In this document: in pieces, positions 17,569 through 27,203 of the stretch
How the letters are laid out: each line of letters opens with the position of its first letter
Position numbering within the stretch: the stretch's first letter is position 1
DNA from: Acidobacteriota bacterium
GTDB lineage: Bacteria; Acidobacteriota; Terriglobia; Bryobacterales; Bryobacteraceae
Direction: 5' to 3'
Length of the DNA: 64,000 nt
Assembly (NCBI GenBank): GCA_947470805.1
Contig: CANIVU010000012.1
Span: 1 to 64,000, forward strand
Program-made: the position numbers and the translations under genes
Notes under the pieces: model-generated
The model's input: only the letters and a program-made list of their open reading frames with translations
Told to the model about the DNA's origin: nothing
Databases searched by the model: none

Positions 17569-18580
17569 CCACTTCCACTTTCGCCAGCGGCGCTTCGACA
17601 CGGATACGAAGGCCACCCTCTTTCCGATTCTCCACCAACAGTTCCCCGTTCACCTGCCGCGCACGGGAACGCATTCCCACCATTCCCAGGCTTGAGTTCC
17701 GTCTCTCTGTTCGCGTCCCCAAGCCACGCCCATTGTCGGTAATTGTCAGCACGATCGTACTTTCATTCGCTGTCAATTCCACCCACGCGTCCGTTGCCTC
17801 GGCATGTCGCGCGATGTTGGTCAGCGCTTCCTGCGTAATCCGGAAGAAATGAGTCTCCAAACCCTCCGCCAGTCGCCCCGCGAAGTTCGATTGGTAGTCC
17901 ACCGGAATCTGCGTTCGCTGGCTGAATCGCTCGCACAACCATCGCAGTCCCGGGTCCAGCCCGAAGTCGTCCAGAATCACCGGCCGCAAAACCTGTGACA
18001 GCTTCCGCACATCCTGCAACAACTCATCCACAACGCCCACGCACTCCTGCCGGATCGACCCGAACTCCGCATCCTTTACCCGGTTCAACATCCCCCGCAA
18101 CCCCGTCAACGATTGGCCTAACTCGTCATGCATCTCATGCGAAAATCGCCGCGCCATTTTCTCGTGCGTGTCCAGCATGTGCCACGAAACATGTGCCAGT
18201 TCCGACGCCTGCCACTCCAGCTTCGCAAATGTCTTCTGGATGATCCAAATCGTCATCCCCGCCGTCCCTGCCGCCAGTAGAATGCAGATTCCCAATACCC
18301 ACACCAGGCCATCCAGCAAAGCTTGTGTCTGCGCGACAATCCGCGCTTCCAACGCCAACCCGCGCTGCGTATCCACCACATGCTCCCGCACCAGCGCCTG
18401 CGCCGAATCCTGAATTTCGTTGGATCGGTCGTAACCCAAATACGCCGCCAACAAAACCAGCGCCACCACTAACCCAAACCCGACAATCGAAACGCGCAGA
18501 ACGGCCGACCGCGACAACAGCGGCTCTACCGCGAGATCCATCGGCGGAGGCGCCGGAGGTGGCAAATCGGAGCTGGACAT
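17534..18580 (-). CDS. NarX-like sensor histidine kinase (HisKA_3)
   Basis: A 348-residue sensor with two transmembrane helices, at about 25-48 and 88-108. They bracket a short extracytoplasmic loop, so it may sense through the membrane rather than with a large ligand domain. The phospho-acceptor is H in RRFSHEMHDELGQSL, and the HATPase motifs are RITQEALTNIARHA and ITDNGRGLG. Either the ATG at 18580 or a GTG at 18613 could start translation, and neither has a strong ribosome-binding site. The downstream regulator is its likely partner. Confidence 0.9.
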   Translation of the reverse strand: MSSSDLPPPAPPPMDLAVEPLLSRSAVLRVSIVGFGLVVALVLLAAYLGYDRSNEIQDSAQALVREHVVDTQRGLALEARIVAQTQALLDGLVWVLGICILLAAGTAGMTIWIIQKTFAKLEWQASELAHVSWHMLDTHEKMARRFSHEMHDELGQSLTGLRGMLNRVKDAEFGSIRQECVGVVDELLQDVRKLSQVLRPVILDDFGLDPGLRWLCERFSQRTQIPVDYQSNFAGRLAEGLETHFFRITQEALTNIARHAEATDAWVELTANESTIVLTITDNGRGLGTRTERRNSSLGMVGMRSRARQVNGELLVENRKEGGLRIRVEAPLAKVEVDAESEDTSIVG

Positions 18581-18754
18581 TGGTATGGCACCACGCCGTC
18601 CCCAGTATGGCACCCGCCACTCCGAAACACCCTCCCCCCGGCAGGGGAGAAATCGTACCCGCTAAGGGGGAACGCGTACCCCTGCTAAGCCTCGCGACTC
18701 TACTCCCTCAAGGCGATGTTCTCAACGCCGCCGCACCGCCATGCTGAAGAAGCA

Positions 18755-20011
18755 ATGGTAAAACTAGTCACCGGGCTCCTCCTCTTTGTCCCGCTCCTCT
18801 TCTCGCAAAACGCCCCACTAACAATGGAACAGGCCGTTCAGGAAGCCCTCGCCAACAACCTCGAACTGGCCAGCCAGCGGTTCAACGTTTCAGTCGCCGA
18901 AACCCGCGCCATCACAGCGAATCTCCGGCCCAATCCGGTTCTCAGCGTCTCCGGCCAGACCCTCAATGTCCTGGGCGCCACCTACAGCGTCAACAGCCCC
19001 GCCGGACCCAATCAACTCAACGTTCACACCGATTTCCCCATTGAGCGAGGCCACAAGCGCGAAGAGCGCACCGCCGTCGCCAAACAGGAAAAGACCCTCG
19101 CCGAACTCGGCGTGCGCGAGATGATGCGCCAGGTCATCTTCAGCGTGCAGAGCGCCTTCGTCGACGTCCAGCAGGCGGACGAAAATCTGAAACTCGCTCA
19201 GGAAAACCTGCAGCGCTTGGAGGGCGTTGTCACCATCAATGAAGCCCGCCTGAAGAGCGGCGACCTCGCCAAGGTCGAACTCGAACGCTCCCAGGTCGCA
19301 GCGCTCCAGTTCCGCGCCGCCGTACAACAGGCCCAACTCCAAGTGGATCAGGCCAAGACCCAACTCCAGTTCCTCCTCGGGCGCAAACAGGCCGTGCCAA
19401 ACCTGGCCATCGCCGGCCCCTTCCGTCGCGAAGGTGCCCCGCCAGCGCCGGCCGAAATGACCCGCCTCGCCCTCGATCGCCGGCCCGATTTCCTCCTCTT
19501 CCAACAGTCCCAGTCTCGATCCCGGGCCGACCTCCGCCTCCAACTCGCCAACGGCAAAGTGGACTACTCAGTCGGTACCGAATACACACACCAGCGTGCC
19601 TACGGCGTGGGCGGCAGTTCGCTCGGTGTCTACTTCAGCGTGCCCCTGCCCGTCTTCAACAGGAACCAGGGCGAGATCCTCCGCGCCCAGCGTGAAATCG
19701 AACAGGGCTCCGCCCGCATCGAAGCCCAGCGGGCCTTTATCACCAACGAAATCGACAAGGCCTACCGCCAATACACCGTCGCCCAGCAACTGCTGACAAG
19801 CGTCGAAACCGGAATCCTCGCCAAGGCCCTTAGCGTCCGGGACACAACCGAGTACTCATACCGCCGCGGCGAAGCCAGCCTCGTCGAATTCCTCGACGCC
19901 CAGCGCGCCTTCAACGACGCCATGCAGACCTACAACGACGCGCGCGCCAACTTCGCCCGCAGCCTTTATTTGCTCGACACCGTCTCCGGCGCCACCGTGA
20001 GCGGTTCCTAA
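18755..20011 (+). CDS. Outer-membrane efflux protein (TolC/CzcC type)
   Basis: A 418-residue TolC-family channel with a signal peptide (about 1-18) and two OEP repeats marked by MEQAVQEALANNLEL and later MTRLALDRRPDFL. Long coiled-coil stretches include VQQAQLQVDQAKTQLQFLLGRK and a terminal VEFLDAQRAFNDAMQTYNDA. The internal ATG at 18755, preceded by GAAGAAG, is chosen because the longer frame would place 13 unrelated residues before the signal peptide. It is the first gene of a tripartite efflux operon followed by a periplasmic adaptor and an RND pump. Confidence 0.92.
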   Translation: MVKLVTGLLLFVPLLFSQNAPLTMEQAVQEALANNLELASQRFNVSVAETRAITANLRPNPVLSVSGQTLNVLGATYSVNSPAGPNQLNVHTDFPIERGHKREERTAVAKQEKTLAELGVREMMRQVIFSVQSAFVDVQQADENLKLAQENLQRLEGVVTINEARLKSGDLAKVELERSQVAALQFRAAVQQAQLQVDQAKTQLQFLLGRKQAVPNLAIAGPFRREGAPPAPAEMTRLALDRRPDFLLFQQSQSRSRADLRLQLANGKVDYSVGTEYTHQRAYGVGGSSLGVYFSVPLPVFNRNQGEILRAQREIEQGSARIEAQRAFITNEIDKAYRQYTVAQQLLTSVETGILAKALSVRDTTEYSYRRGEASLVEFLDAQRAFNDAMQTYNDARANFARSLYLLDTVSGATVSGS

Positions 20012-20023
20012 AGGGAGATCACA

Positions 20024-21175
20024 ATGACAAGGAACATCGCTCTACTCACCCTCTTCGCACTCCTCGCCGCCTGCGGCAAAGCTCCGGAAGTCCACGTGGA
20101 GAAGAAGCCCGAAGCCCCTGCCCCGAAGTCCGGCCAGGTCGTGATTCCGCCCGATTCTCCCCAACTCGCGCAGATCAAAACCGAACTCGTGGCCGCGGTC
20201 CAAGTGCCCGTCGACACCGTCTCCGCCCCCGGCAAAGTGGAGGCCAATCCCAACCGCACCTCGCACATCGCCCTTCCTCTTACAGGCCGCGTCACCTCCG
20301 TCATCCCCAAAATCGGCGACTACGTGCAACAAGGCCAACCGCTCCTCACCATCGAAAGTTCCGACGCCGACGCGGCCGTCTCCGCCTCCCAACAGGCGCA
20401 GTCCGTCGTCACCCAATCCAAGTCCGCGCTCGCCAAAGCGCAGATGGATCTCGACCGCCAGAAGGATCTGTTTGAGCACGGTGCCGTTCCGCAAAAGGAA
20501 GTCCTCAACGGCCAGGCAATCGTCAATCAGGCACAAGCCAGCGTGGAGCAATCCCAGGCTGCATTCGAACAATCCAAACGACGCCTCCAAATCCTCGGCA
20601 TAGCCCCGGGCAGCTACGGCCAGCGCATCACCGTGCGCGCCCCCATCGCCGGCAAAGTGCTGGAAATGTCGGTCGTCAACGGCGAGTTCCGCAATGACTT
20701 AAGCGCCCCCGTGATGACCATCGCCGATCTGAGCGCCGTTTGGATCACCTCTGAAGTCCCCGAAACCTCCATCCGCCTCGTCAAACCCGGCGAACCCGTC
20801 CGCATCGAACTCGCCGCCTATCCCGGAGAAACCTTCCGCGGTCGCGTAGCGCTCATCGGCGACATCGTCGATCCCGACTCCCGCACCGTCAAAGTCCGCG
20901 CCGAAATGCCGAATCCAGGAGCCCGCCTGAAGCCCGACATGTTCGGCAACATCCAGCTCTCCGAACAAACCGAACTCCGCCCCACCGTCCCAGCCGCCGC
21001 CGTGATCTCCACCGAAGGCCGCGCCTACGTCTGGCGCGAAACGGCCAAAGGTACCTTCGAAAAAGTCACCGTCACCACCGGCATCCAAGTCGCCGATCGC
21101 GTCGCCATTCTCTCCGGCCTCAACGCCGGCGACCGTGTCGTCACCGACGGCGTCATGCTGCTCTCCGCCAACTAG
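20024..21175 (+). CDS. RND efflux periplasmic adaptor (CusB/CzcB-like) lipoprotein
   Basis: A 383-residue membrane-fusion protein that bridges the inner-membrane pump and the outer-membrane channel. It begins with a lipoprotein signal (FALLAAC). The lipoyl/hairpin core runs from about 70 to 200 (GRVTSVIPKIGDYVQQGQPLLTIE), with a coiled coil around 105-170, and beta-barrel domains follow. AAAGGGAG precedes the ATG. It lies 12 bp after the TolC-type gene and 9 bp before the pump. Confidence 0.93.
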   Translation: MTRNIALLTLFALLAACGKAPEVHVEKKPEAPAPKSGQVVIPPDSPQLAQIKTELVAAVQVPVDTVSAPGKVEANPNRTSHIALPLTGRVTSVIPKIGDYVQQGQPLLTIESSDADAAVSASQQAQSVVTQSKSALAKAQMDLDRQKDLFEHGAVPQKEVLNGQAIVNQAQASVEQSQAAFEQSKRRLQILGIAPGSYGQRITVRAPIAGKVLEMSVVNGEFRNDLSAPVMTIADLSAVWITSEVPETSIRLVKPGEPVRIELAAYPGETFRGRVALIGDIVDPDSRTVKVRAEMPNPGARLKPDMFGNIQLSEQTELRPTVPAAAVISTEGRAYVWRETAKGTFEKVTVTTGIQVADRVAILSGLNAGDRVVTDGVMLLSAN

Positions 21176-21184
21176 GAGCCCCAC

Positions 21185-24100
21185 GTGATTGCACAACTTC
21201 TCCGCTTCGCCCTCCGGCAGCGATTCATCACCATCCTGATCGGGCTCACCCTGATCGGCGCCGGCATTTTCGCCTTCACGCAGCTCAAGATTGAAGCCTA
21301 TCCCGACATCTCCGATACGCAGGTCGTCGTCATCTCCCAGTTCCCCGGCCGCGCCGCCGAAGAGGTGGAGCAGCAGGTCACCGTCCCCATTGAACGCGCG
21401 CTCAACAGCGCGCCCAACGTCATCGCCCGCCGCTCCCGCACCATCTTCGGCCTCTCCGTCGTCGAGCTCACGTTTGACTACGGCACAAACGATTACTTCG
21501 CCCGCCAGGTGGTCCTCGAAAAGCTGCGCGATGCCGATCTGCCCGACGGCGTCACGCCCGCTCTCGGCCCGCTCTCCACGCCCATCGGCGAACTCTATCG
21601 CTACACGCTCAGCGGCGGCGGCCTCGATTCCCGAAAGCTCCGGGAACTGGAAGACTGGGTCGTCGAACCCCGGTTTCTACAGGTCCCCGGCGTAGCCGAC
21701 GTCACTCCCTTCGGCGGCCTCATCAAGCAGTACCAGATCCAAATCGATCCCCTCGCCCTCGCCAAATACAGCCTCTCCATTAATCAAATCTCTGACGCCG
21801 TGAAGGCGAACAACAGCAACGCCGGCGGCGCCATGCTCGATAATCACCAGCAGTCGATGGTCATCCGCGGCGTCGGTCTCATCCAGAACACGGCCGACAT
21901 CGAACACGTCGTCGTCGCCGAATTCAAAGGCGTTCCCGTCTTCGTCAAGGACGTCGCCAAGGTCCAACTCGGTGACGCTCCCCCCACCGGTATCTTCGGC
22001 GCCGGCCCCACCAGCGGCGGCGTCGAAGGCATCGTGCTCATGCGCCGCGGCGAGAACCCCTCGGAAGTCCTGAAATCCATCAAGGCCGCCGTCGACGATC
22101 TCAACACCAACCGCCTTCCCAAGGGCGTCACCATCACGCCCATCTACGACCGAACCGACCTGGTCAACAACACCCTCGGCACCGTCTCCCACACCCTGCT
22201 CGAAGGCCTCGGCATCGTTCTCCTCGTCCTCTTTGTCTTCCTCGGCAGCGCCCGCGCCGCCCTGCTGACCGCCGTCACCATCCCCCTGTCGCTCCTCTTC
22301 GCCTTCGTCTGCATGCACTTCTCCGGCATCCCCGCCAATCTGCTCAGTCTTGGCGCGCTGGATTTCGGCATCATCGTGGACGCCACGCTGGTCATGGTGG
22401 AGCACGTCCTCCACACCCTGCACGAACGCCAATCGGAACCCGGCTTCGTGGAAAACGGCGGCGTCTTCGCCGCCATTCGGGATGCGGCCCTCGAAGTCGA
22501 ACGACCCATCTTCTTCTCGCTGCTCATCATCATCTCTGCCTACATTCCCCTCTTCACGCTCGAACGTGTCGAACGAAAACTCTTCACGCCCATGGCCTTC
22601 ACGGTCTGCTACGCGCTACTCGGCTCCATGCTGCTCGCGCTCACGCTCATCCCCGTGCTCGCCACCTACCTCTTCCGCAACGGCGCCAAAAGCTGGGAAA
22701 ACCCCATCCTGCCGTGGCTCGGCCGTCGCTATGAAAGCGTCCTCGCCCGAGTCCTGAAAGCCCCGCTCGCCGTCTTCGGCGCCTCGGCCGCCATCGTCGT
22801 CGCCAGCTTCGCGCTCGCCGGCGCCCTCGGTATCGAATTCCTCCCCAACCTCGACGAAGGCGTCATCTGGGTCCGCGCCAATCTCCCGGCCGGCATCTCG
22901 CTCGAAAAATCCGCCAACGTCGCCAATCAAATTCGCGGCATCATCAGCCAGTATCCGGAGGTCCAACTCGTCAGCTCCCAGTCTGGCCGCAACGACGCCG
23001 GTACCGATCCCTACGGCCCCAATCGCAACGAGTTCTTCCTCGCCCTGAAGCCGTACGACACTTGGCCCGACGGCATGGACAAACAGAAGTTCATCGAAGT
23101 GCTCAGCAAAAAGCTGAACGAACAAATCCCCGGCGCGGCCTTCAGTTTCACGCAACCCATCGTCGATAACGTCACCGAATCGGTCACCGGTTCCGCGGCC
23201 GATCTCGCCGTCATCATCCGCGGTCCCGATCTGGCCACCCTCCGCCAATCCGCGCGCAAGACACTCGCGGTCATCAAGCAGGTGCCCGGCGCCGCCGATA
23301 CCGCCATCGAACAGGAAGAGGACCAGTCCCAACTCCGCCTCCGTATCGATCGCCAGACTGTCGCCCGCTACGGCATCAATGTCCGCGACGTGCAGGACGT
23401 AATCGAAATGGCCATCGGCGGACGCGCCGCCGGCACGATGTTCGAGGGCGAACGCCGCTTCGACATCACCGTTCGCTACATTCCCGAAGCCCGCACCAAC
23501 ATCGCCGCCATCGGCAACGTTCTCATCCCCACTCGCGAAGGCGGCCGCGTACCGTTAAACCAACTCGCCGAAATCAAAGTGGTCAACGGCGCCAGCATTA
23601 TCGCCCGCCGCGAGAATCAACGCCAGATCACCGTCCGCACCAACATCCGCGGACGCGATCAGGGCAGCTTCGTTTCCGACGCACAGAAGCGCTTCACGGC
23701 CGACGTCCAACTCCCGTCCGGCTACGAGGTCAGCTGGGGCGGCCAGTTTGAAAATCTCCAACGCGCGCAAAAGCGGCTCAGCGTCATTCTTCCCATCACC
23801 ATCGCCATCATCTTCGTCCTGCTGTTCTTCATGTTCGGCTCGGCGAAATACGCCGGCATGGTGCTGATGAACGTGCCGTTTTCGCTTGTCGGCGGCATCC
23901 TGTTCCTCTACATTCGCGGCATCAATCTCAGCGTCTCGGCCGCCGTCGGCTTCATCAGCCTCTTCGGTGTCGCCGTCATGAGCGGTGTGCTGGTCATTGC
24001 CGAAATCAATCGCCTGCGCCGCACGCAGCCGGAACGAACCGTGCAATGGTGTATCGTCCAAGGGGCGCTCGGTCAACTGCGTCCCGTGCTGCTCATGGTC

Positions 24101-24271
24101 GTCGTTGCGCTCCTCGGTATGGTGCCCGCCGCGCGCGCCAGCGGCATCGGCTCCGATGTCCAGCGCCCGCTCGCCACCGTTGTCGTCGGCGGCCTGCTCT
24201 CCACTCTGTTCCTCACACTCCTAGCCCTGCCCAGCATGTACGCCCTCACCATTCGCACGGAGACGAAATGA
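21185..24271 (+). CDS. Heavy-metal-type RND efflux pump (CusA/CzcA family)
   Basis: A 1028-residue inner-membrane pump starting with GTG after TAGGAG. The N-terminal LKIEAYPDISDTQVVV and FPGRAAEEVEQQVTVPIE are typical of heavy-metal efflux (HME) members. There are twelve hydrophobic segments in two halves separated by large periplasmic loops. The TM4 region reads ALDFGIIVDATLVMVEH. Its aspartate is equivalent to a proton-relay residue, although the DFG-IVDA form has fewer acidic residues than the DFGIIVDG-AVVMVE of CzcA. The metal cannot be assigned. DUF190, a PII-like family often linked to such pumps, is coupled downstream by ATGA. Confidence 0.93.
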   Translation: MIAQLLRFALRQRFITILIGLTLIGAGIFAFTQLKIEAYPDISDTQVVVISQFPGRAAEEVEQQVTVPIERALNSAPNVIARRSRTIFGLSVVELTFDYGTNDYFARQVVLEKLRDADLPDGVTPALGPLSTPIGELYRYTLSGGGLDSRKLRELEDWVVEPRFLQVPGVADVTPFGGLIKQYQIQIDPLALAKYSLSINQISDAVKANNSNAGGAMLDNHQQSMVIRGVGLIQNTADIEHVVVAEFKGVPVFVKDVAKVQLGDAPPTGIFGAGPTSGGVEGIVLMRRGENPSEVLKSIKAAVDDLNTNRLPKGVTITPIYDRTDLVNNTLGTVSHTLLEGLGIVLLVLFVFLGSARAALLTAVTIPLSLLFAFVCMHFSGIPANLLSLGALDFGIIVDATLVMVEHVLHTLHERQSEPGFVENGGVFAAIRDAALEVERPIFFSLLIIISAYIPLFTLERVERKLFTPMAFTVCYALLGSMLLALTLIPVLATYLFRNGAKSWENPILPWLGRRYESVLARVLKAPLAVFGASAAIVVASFALAGALGIEFLPNLDEGVIWVRANLPAGISLEKSANVANQIRGIISQYPEVQLVSSQSGRNDAGTDPYGPNRNEFFLALKPYDTWPDGMDKQKFIEVLSKKLNEQIPGAAFSFTQPIVDNVTESVTGSAADLAVIIRGPDLATLRQSARKTLAVIKQVPGAADTAIEQEEDQSQLRLRIDRQTVARYGINVRDVQDVIEMAIGGRAAGTMFEGERRFDITVRYIPEARTNIAAIGNVLIPTREGGRVPLNQLAEIKVVNGASIIARRENQRQITVRTNIRGRDQGSFVSDAQKRFTADVQLPSGYEVSWGGQFENLQRAQKRLSVILPITIAIIFVLLFFMFGSAKYAGMVLMNVPFSLVGGILFLYIRGINLSVSAAVGFISLFGVAVMSGVLVIAEINRLRRTQPERTVQWCIVQGALGQLRPVLLMVVVALLGMVPAARASGIGSDVQRPLATVVVGGLLSTLFLTLLALPSMYALTIRTETK

Positions 24272-24573
24272 AAAAGCTGCAATTGTCCATCTATCTGAAA
24301 GAGACCGATCGCAAGGACGACATACCGCTCCACGAACTCATCGTCCGCCGCCTGCTCCACTCCGGTATCGCCGGTGCCTCCGTCATGCGCGGCATCATGG
24401 GCTACGGCCGCCACGGCCATGTACATCGCACGCGCCTGTTCGGTGTCTCTGACGATCGCCCCATCGTCATCATCGCCGTCGACGATCACGACCGCATTCT
24501 CGCCTTCCTCCCCGAACTCAAGGCGCTCCTTCCCGGCGGCCTCATCACGATCACAGAGGTGGAAACGTTGTGA
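24268..24573 (+). CDS. DUF190 family PII-like protein
   Basis: A 101-residue cytoplasmic protein of DUF190, a family with the ferredoxin-like PII fold. The pattern is LSIYLKETDRKDD at the start, then HELIVRRLLHSGIAGASVMRGIMGYG and a C-terminal LLPGGLITITEVE. Proteins of this fold often regulate membrane transporters by binding nucleotides. It is translationally coupled to the RND pump (ATGA at 24268) and to the small membrane protein (GTGA at 24570), so regulation of the pump is a reasonable but untested inference. The longer open frame beginning at 24046 is the out-of-frame end of the pump gene. Confidence 0.88.
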   Translation: MKKLQLSIYLKETDRKDDIPLHELIVRRLLHSGIAGASVMRGIMGYGRHGHVHRTRLFGVSDDRPIVIIAVDDHDRILAFLPELKALLPGGLITITEVETL

Positions 24574-24806
24574 CCGCCCACGCCGTCTGCGGCGCTCTGG
24601 CGGCACTCGCCGCGCGCCTCCTGCTTCCCGGCCACAGCCCGGAAAGCTATCTCCTGCCCATCGCCCTCGGCGCCGCCGGCGGCATCGCCGCCGATTGGTT
24701 CGGCCGCCGCGCCCACCTCTATCTCCCCAACCAACCCGCCAGTTGGGCCATGTCCGTCCTCGGCTCCATGGCGTTTTTATTGGTCTACGGCGTCATCGGA
24801 CACTAA
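24570..24806 (+). CDS. Small membrane protein, 78 residues, unknown function
   Basis: It starts with GTG overlapping the DUF190 stop. Two or three hydrophobic stretches (CGALAALAARLLL, YLLPIALGAAGGIAADW, MSVLGSMAFLLVYGVIG) predict an inner-membrane protein. The glycine-rich middle recalls GlsB/YeaQ proteins, but the match is too weak to name it. Its position suggests an accessory subunit or regulator of the efflux system. Confidence 0.7.
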   Translation: MTAHAVCGALAALAARLLLPGHSPESYLLPIALGAAGGIAADWFGRRAHLYLPNQPASWAMSVLGSMAFLLVYGVIGH

Positions 24807-24814
24807 ACTAAAGT

Positions 24815-26650
24815 GTGCCCGCTGAAACCGCCCCGCAGCCTTTCCAGGGAGTCATAAAGACCCTCCTCCGCCTTGCCCAAAACTACAAGGGCCAGTTCGC
24901 GGTCATCAGCCTCTTCGCCCTCCTCGCCACCGCCGCCGATCTTCTCCAACCGCTCGTCTACCGCCGCGCCATCAACGCCGTCGCCGGCCTGTTCGTCGAT
25001 CAAGCCACCACCCAGCAAATCCTCGCCCCGCAAACACCGGAACAAACTCTAAACACCCTCGTCCAATCCGTCGTCCTGCTCTTCTTCATCTCCGTCATCG
25101 GCTACTTCTTCTCCCTGCGTTCGGACTACTACGGCGCCAAAGTCGCCAGCACCATGGAGGCCAATCTCATCGTCTCCACCTTCGGCCACGTTCTCCGCCT
25201 CCCCACTTCCTTCTTCGCCCGCCGCGCCAGCGCCGGCATCGCCAAACGCATCGATCAGTCCGACCAACTCGCCCCCGTTGTCCACGCCTTCTCCCAGCAA
25301 ATCGCCCCCGAAGCCATCCGCCTCGTCGGCATCTGCGCCATCATGTTCTCCGAAAACTGGGAGATGGCGCTCGTCTCGCTCTCCATGCTCCCGCCGTATC
25401 TGTGGATCGCCCGCCGCTCCGCGCTCCGCATGAAGACCGGCCTGGAACCCTACTACGAGCTCTGGGAAAACATCTCCGCCCGCATTACCGGCGCACTCGC
25501 CAACGTCAAAACCGTCAAGCTCTCCGGCGCCGAAGCCCGCGAAGAGGATCGTCTCGATCGCGAAGCCCACTACGCCTACGGCGTCTACATCGAACGCATC
25601 CGCACCGCCCACCGTTACTACATCTGGCAGAGCGCGCTCAGCAATCTCAGCAAGTCGATGGTCCTGGGCTACGGCGGCTGGCTCGTCCTCCGCCATCGCC
25701 TCACGCCCGGCGACGTCGTCATGTTCGCCGCCTATCTCGACCGCCTCTTCGCCCCCGTCGACTCACTCAACAGCATCGCCGTCAGCCTCCAGCAACATCT
25801 CATCTCCCTCACCCGCGCCATCCGCCTCCGCGACGAAGGCCCCACCGAAGCCCCCGGCGCCGACCTCGCCCCCGGCCCGGGCCGCGTCGAATTCCGCAAT
25901 GTCCGCTTCGGCTACGTCCCCGACCGCGAAGTCCTCAAAGGTCTCAACCTCATCCTCGAACCCGGCAAGACAACCGCCCTCGCCGGACCCTCCGGTGCCG
26001 GCAAAACCACCACCGCCGATCTGCTGCTAAAACTCTTCGAACCCGACTCCGGCGAAATTCTCATCGACGGCCATTCCATCGCCGAAACCGGCCCCGCCCC
26101 GGTCCGCCGCGCCATCGGCGTCGTGGCGACGGACGGAGCCGTCTTCCGCGGCACACTAGCCGACAACATCCGCTACAAACGCCCGACGGCTACTAAGGAG
26201 GAGGTGCTCGAAGCCGCCCACGCCGCCGGCCTGAGCCGTCTGCTGGAACGCCTGCCCGAGGGCCTCGAAACCGAGATCGGCGAAAACGGCGTCGGCCTCT
26301 CTGTCGGCGAACGTCAGCGTCTGCAAATCGCCCGCATCCTGGCCGACAATCCGCGTCTCCTCGTCCTCGACGAAGCCACCGCCAACCTCGACTACGCCAC
26401 CGAACTCGAGGTCAAACAGTCCCTGCTCAATCTCAATCCCCGCCCCACCACGCTCATCATCGCCCACCGCTACACCATGATCAAGGAAGCCGATTACGTC
26501 TACGTGTTAAAGGACGGCCAAGTCTCCGAAGAAGGCACGCCCGATCAACTCATCGCCGCCAACGGCTGGTTCTCCCAACTCGCCCAGCAATCCGGCCAGT
26601 CCGAACCCGCGCCCGCCCAGCCCGAAGCCGAAGAGGAAGACGAGGATTAG
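24815..26650 (+). CDS. ABC exporter, fused permease and ATPase (ABCB/MsbA-like)
   Basis: A 611-residue half-transporter expected to act as a homodimer in the inner membrane. The N-terminal ABC_membrane domain, with about six helices, covers residues 25-320. The ATPase follows with Walker A GPSGAGKTT (about residue 393), signature LSVGERQRLQIAR, Walker B LLVLDEATANLD and the histidine in LIIAHRYTM. The signature is LSVGE rather than LSGGQ. The C-terminus is an acidic tail of about 15 residues. It starts with GTG 8 bp after the preceding gene, with TAAACT five bases before that GTG. The substrate is unknown. Confidence 0.92.
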   Translation: MPAETAPQPFQGVIKTLLRLAQNYKGQFAVISLFALLATAADLLQPLVYRRAINAVAGLFVDQATTQQILAPQTPEQTLNTLVQSVVLLFFISVIGYFFSLRSDYYGAKVASTMEANLIVSTFGHVLRLPTSFFARRASAGIAKRIDQSDQLAPVVHAFSQQIAPEAIRLVGICAIMFSENWEMALVSLSMLPPYLWIARRSALRMKTGLEPYYELWENISARITGALANVKTVKLSGAEAREEDRLDREAHYAYGVYIERIRTAHRYYIWQSALSNLSKSMVLGYGGWLVLRHRLTPGDVVMFAAYLDRLFAPVDSLNSIAVSLQQHLISLTRAIRLRDEGPTEAPGADLAPGPGRVEFRNVRFGYVPDREVLKGLNLILEPGKTTALAGPSGAGKTTTADLLLKLFEPDSGEILIDGHSIAETGPAPVRRAIGVVATDGAVFRGTLADNIRYKRPTATKEEVLEAAHAAGLSRLLERLPEGLETEIGENGVGLSVGERQRLQIARILADNPRLLVLDEATANLDYATELEVKQSLLNLNPRPTTLIIAHRYTMIKEADYVYVLKDGQVSEEGTPDQLIAANGWFSQLAQQSGQSEPAPAQPEAEEEDED

Positions 26651-26844
26651 GCCGAGACCTTCCGCAACCGTCCGCCCAAAAACACCAACAGCGTCGCCAC
26701 CGGCCAAACGGCCGCCACCGCCGCCACCGGGCTCAGAATCCCGTCCATCCCGCCCTTCCAGCAAAAGTACAACGCCCCTCCCGCCTGCACCGCGCCGATT
26801 GCCATTAACAACGTCCCCGCCATCGCCAGATGTCGTCTCTTCAT
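26647..26844 (-). CDS. Small two-helix membrane protein, unknown function
   Basis: A 65-residue protein with two hydrophobic segments (LAMAGTLLMAIGAVQAGGALYF shortened here to residues 5-26, and about 35-57) and basic ends, consistent with an inner-membrane protein. The ATG at 26844 is preferred over an upstream start at 26883. Its stop overlaps the end of the ABC exporter gene on the other strand. The function cannot be inferred and expression is uncertain. Confidence 0.5.
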   Translation of the reverse strand: MKRRHLAMAGTLLMAIGAVQAGGALYFCWKGGMDGILSPVAAVAAVWPVATLLVFLGGRLRKVSA

Positions 26845-26943
26845 CACCCGGCCAGAATGCCAGAAGCACGGCGATCTGTCCATCGGGCAGCCACCTTAGC
26901 GCGTCCATCGGTCACTCACCCGACATCTCCGCGCCACTCCAGT

Positions 26944-26949
26944 TATCAT
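26944..26949 (+). promoter_or_regulatory. Candidate -10 box (TATCAT) of the small ORF at 26957
   Basis: TATCAT is followed by seven bases and the ATG. The box is the main support that the short downstream frame is a real gene. Confidence 0.45.
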
Positions 26950-26956
26950 ATTTCTG

Positions 26957-27184
26957 ATGCCGCCCCCCACGATCAACTCCTGGATCGACACCGCCGTCGC
27001 CGTCGCCCAAGCCGGCGGCCTCCCCGACTTCATCGAAGAGTTCCGCATGGCCGCCTGCCTCGGCATCTACCGCCCCAACTCGCCCCACGCCGATCTCATG
27101 CGCGACATCCTCCCCGTTCTCCGCGAACAAGGCGACCTCGATCACTGGTTCGATTTCCTCCTCGACCTGCAACAAACCGCCTGA
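26957..27184 (+). CDS. Hypothetical protein, 75 residues
   Basis: A short acidic protein (INSWIDTAVAVAQAGGLPDFIEEFRMA, of which the FIEEF region is probably helical) with no signal peptide or known motif. Codon use is C-ending like its neighbours, and a -10 box lies just before the ATG. It ends 19 bp before the sulfatase gene, which has its own box. Confidence 0.6.
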   Translation: MPPPTINSWIDTAVAVAQAGGLPDFIEEFRMAACLGIYRPNSPHADLMRDILPVLREQGDLDHWFDFLLDLQQTA

Positions 27185-27190
27185 ATCCCG

Positions 27191-27196
27191 TATACT
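27191..27196 (+). promoter_or_regulatory. Candidate -10 box (TATACT) of the sulfatase gene
   Basis: TATACT is separated by seven bases (AACCGCG) from the ATG at 27204. The interval contains no ribosome-binding site. Confidence 0.55.
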
Positions 27197-27203
27197 AACC
27201 GCG

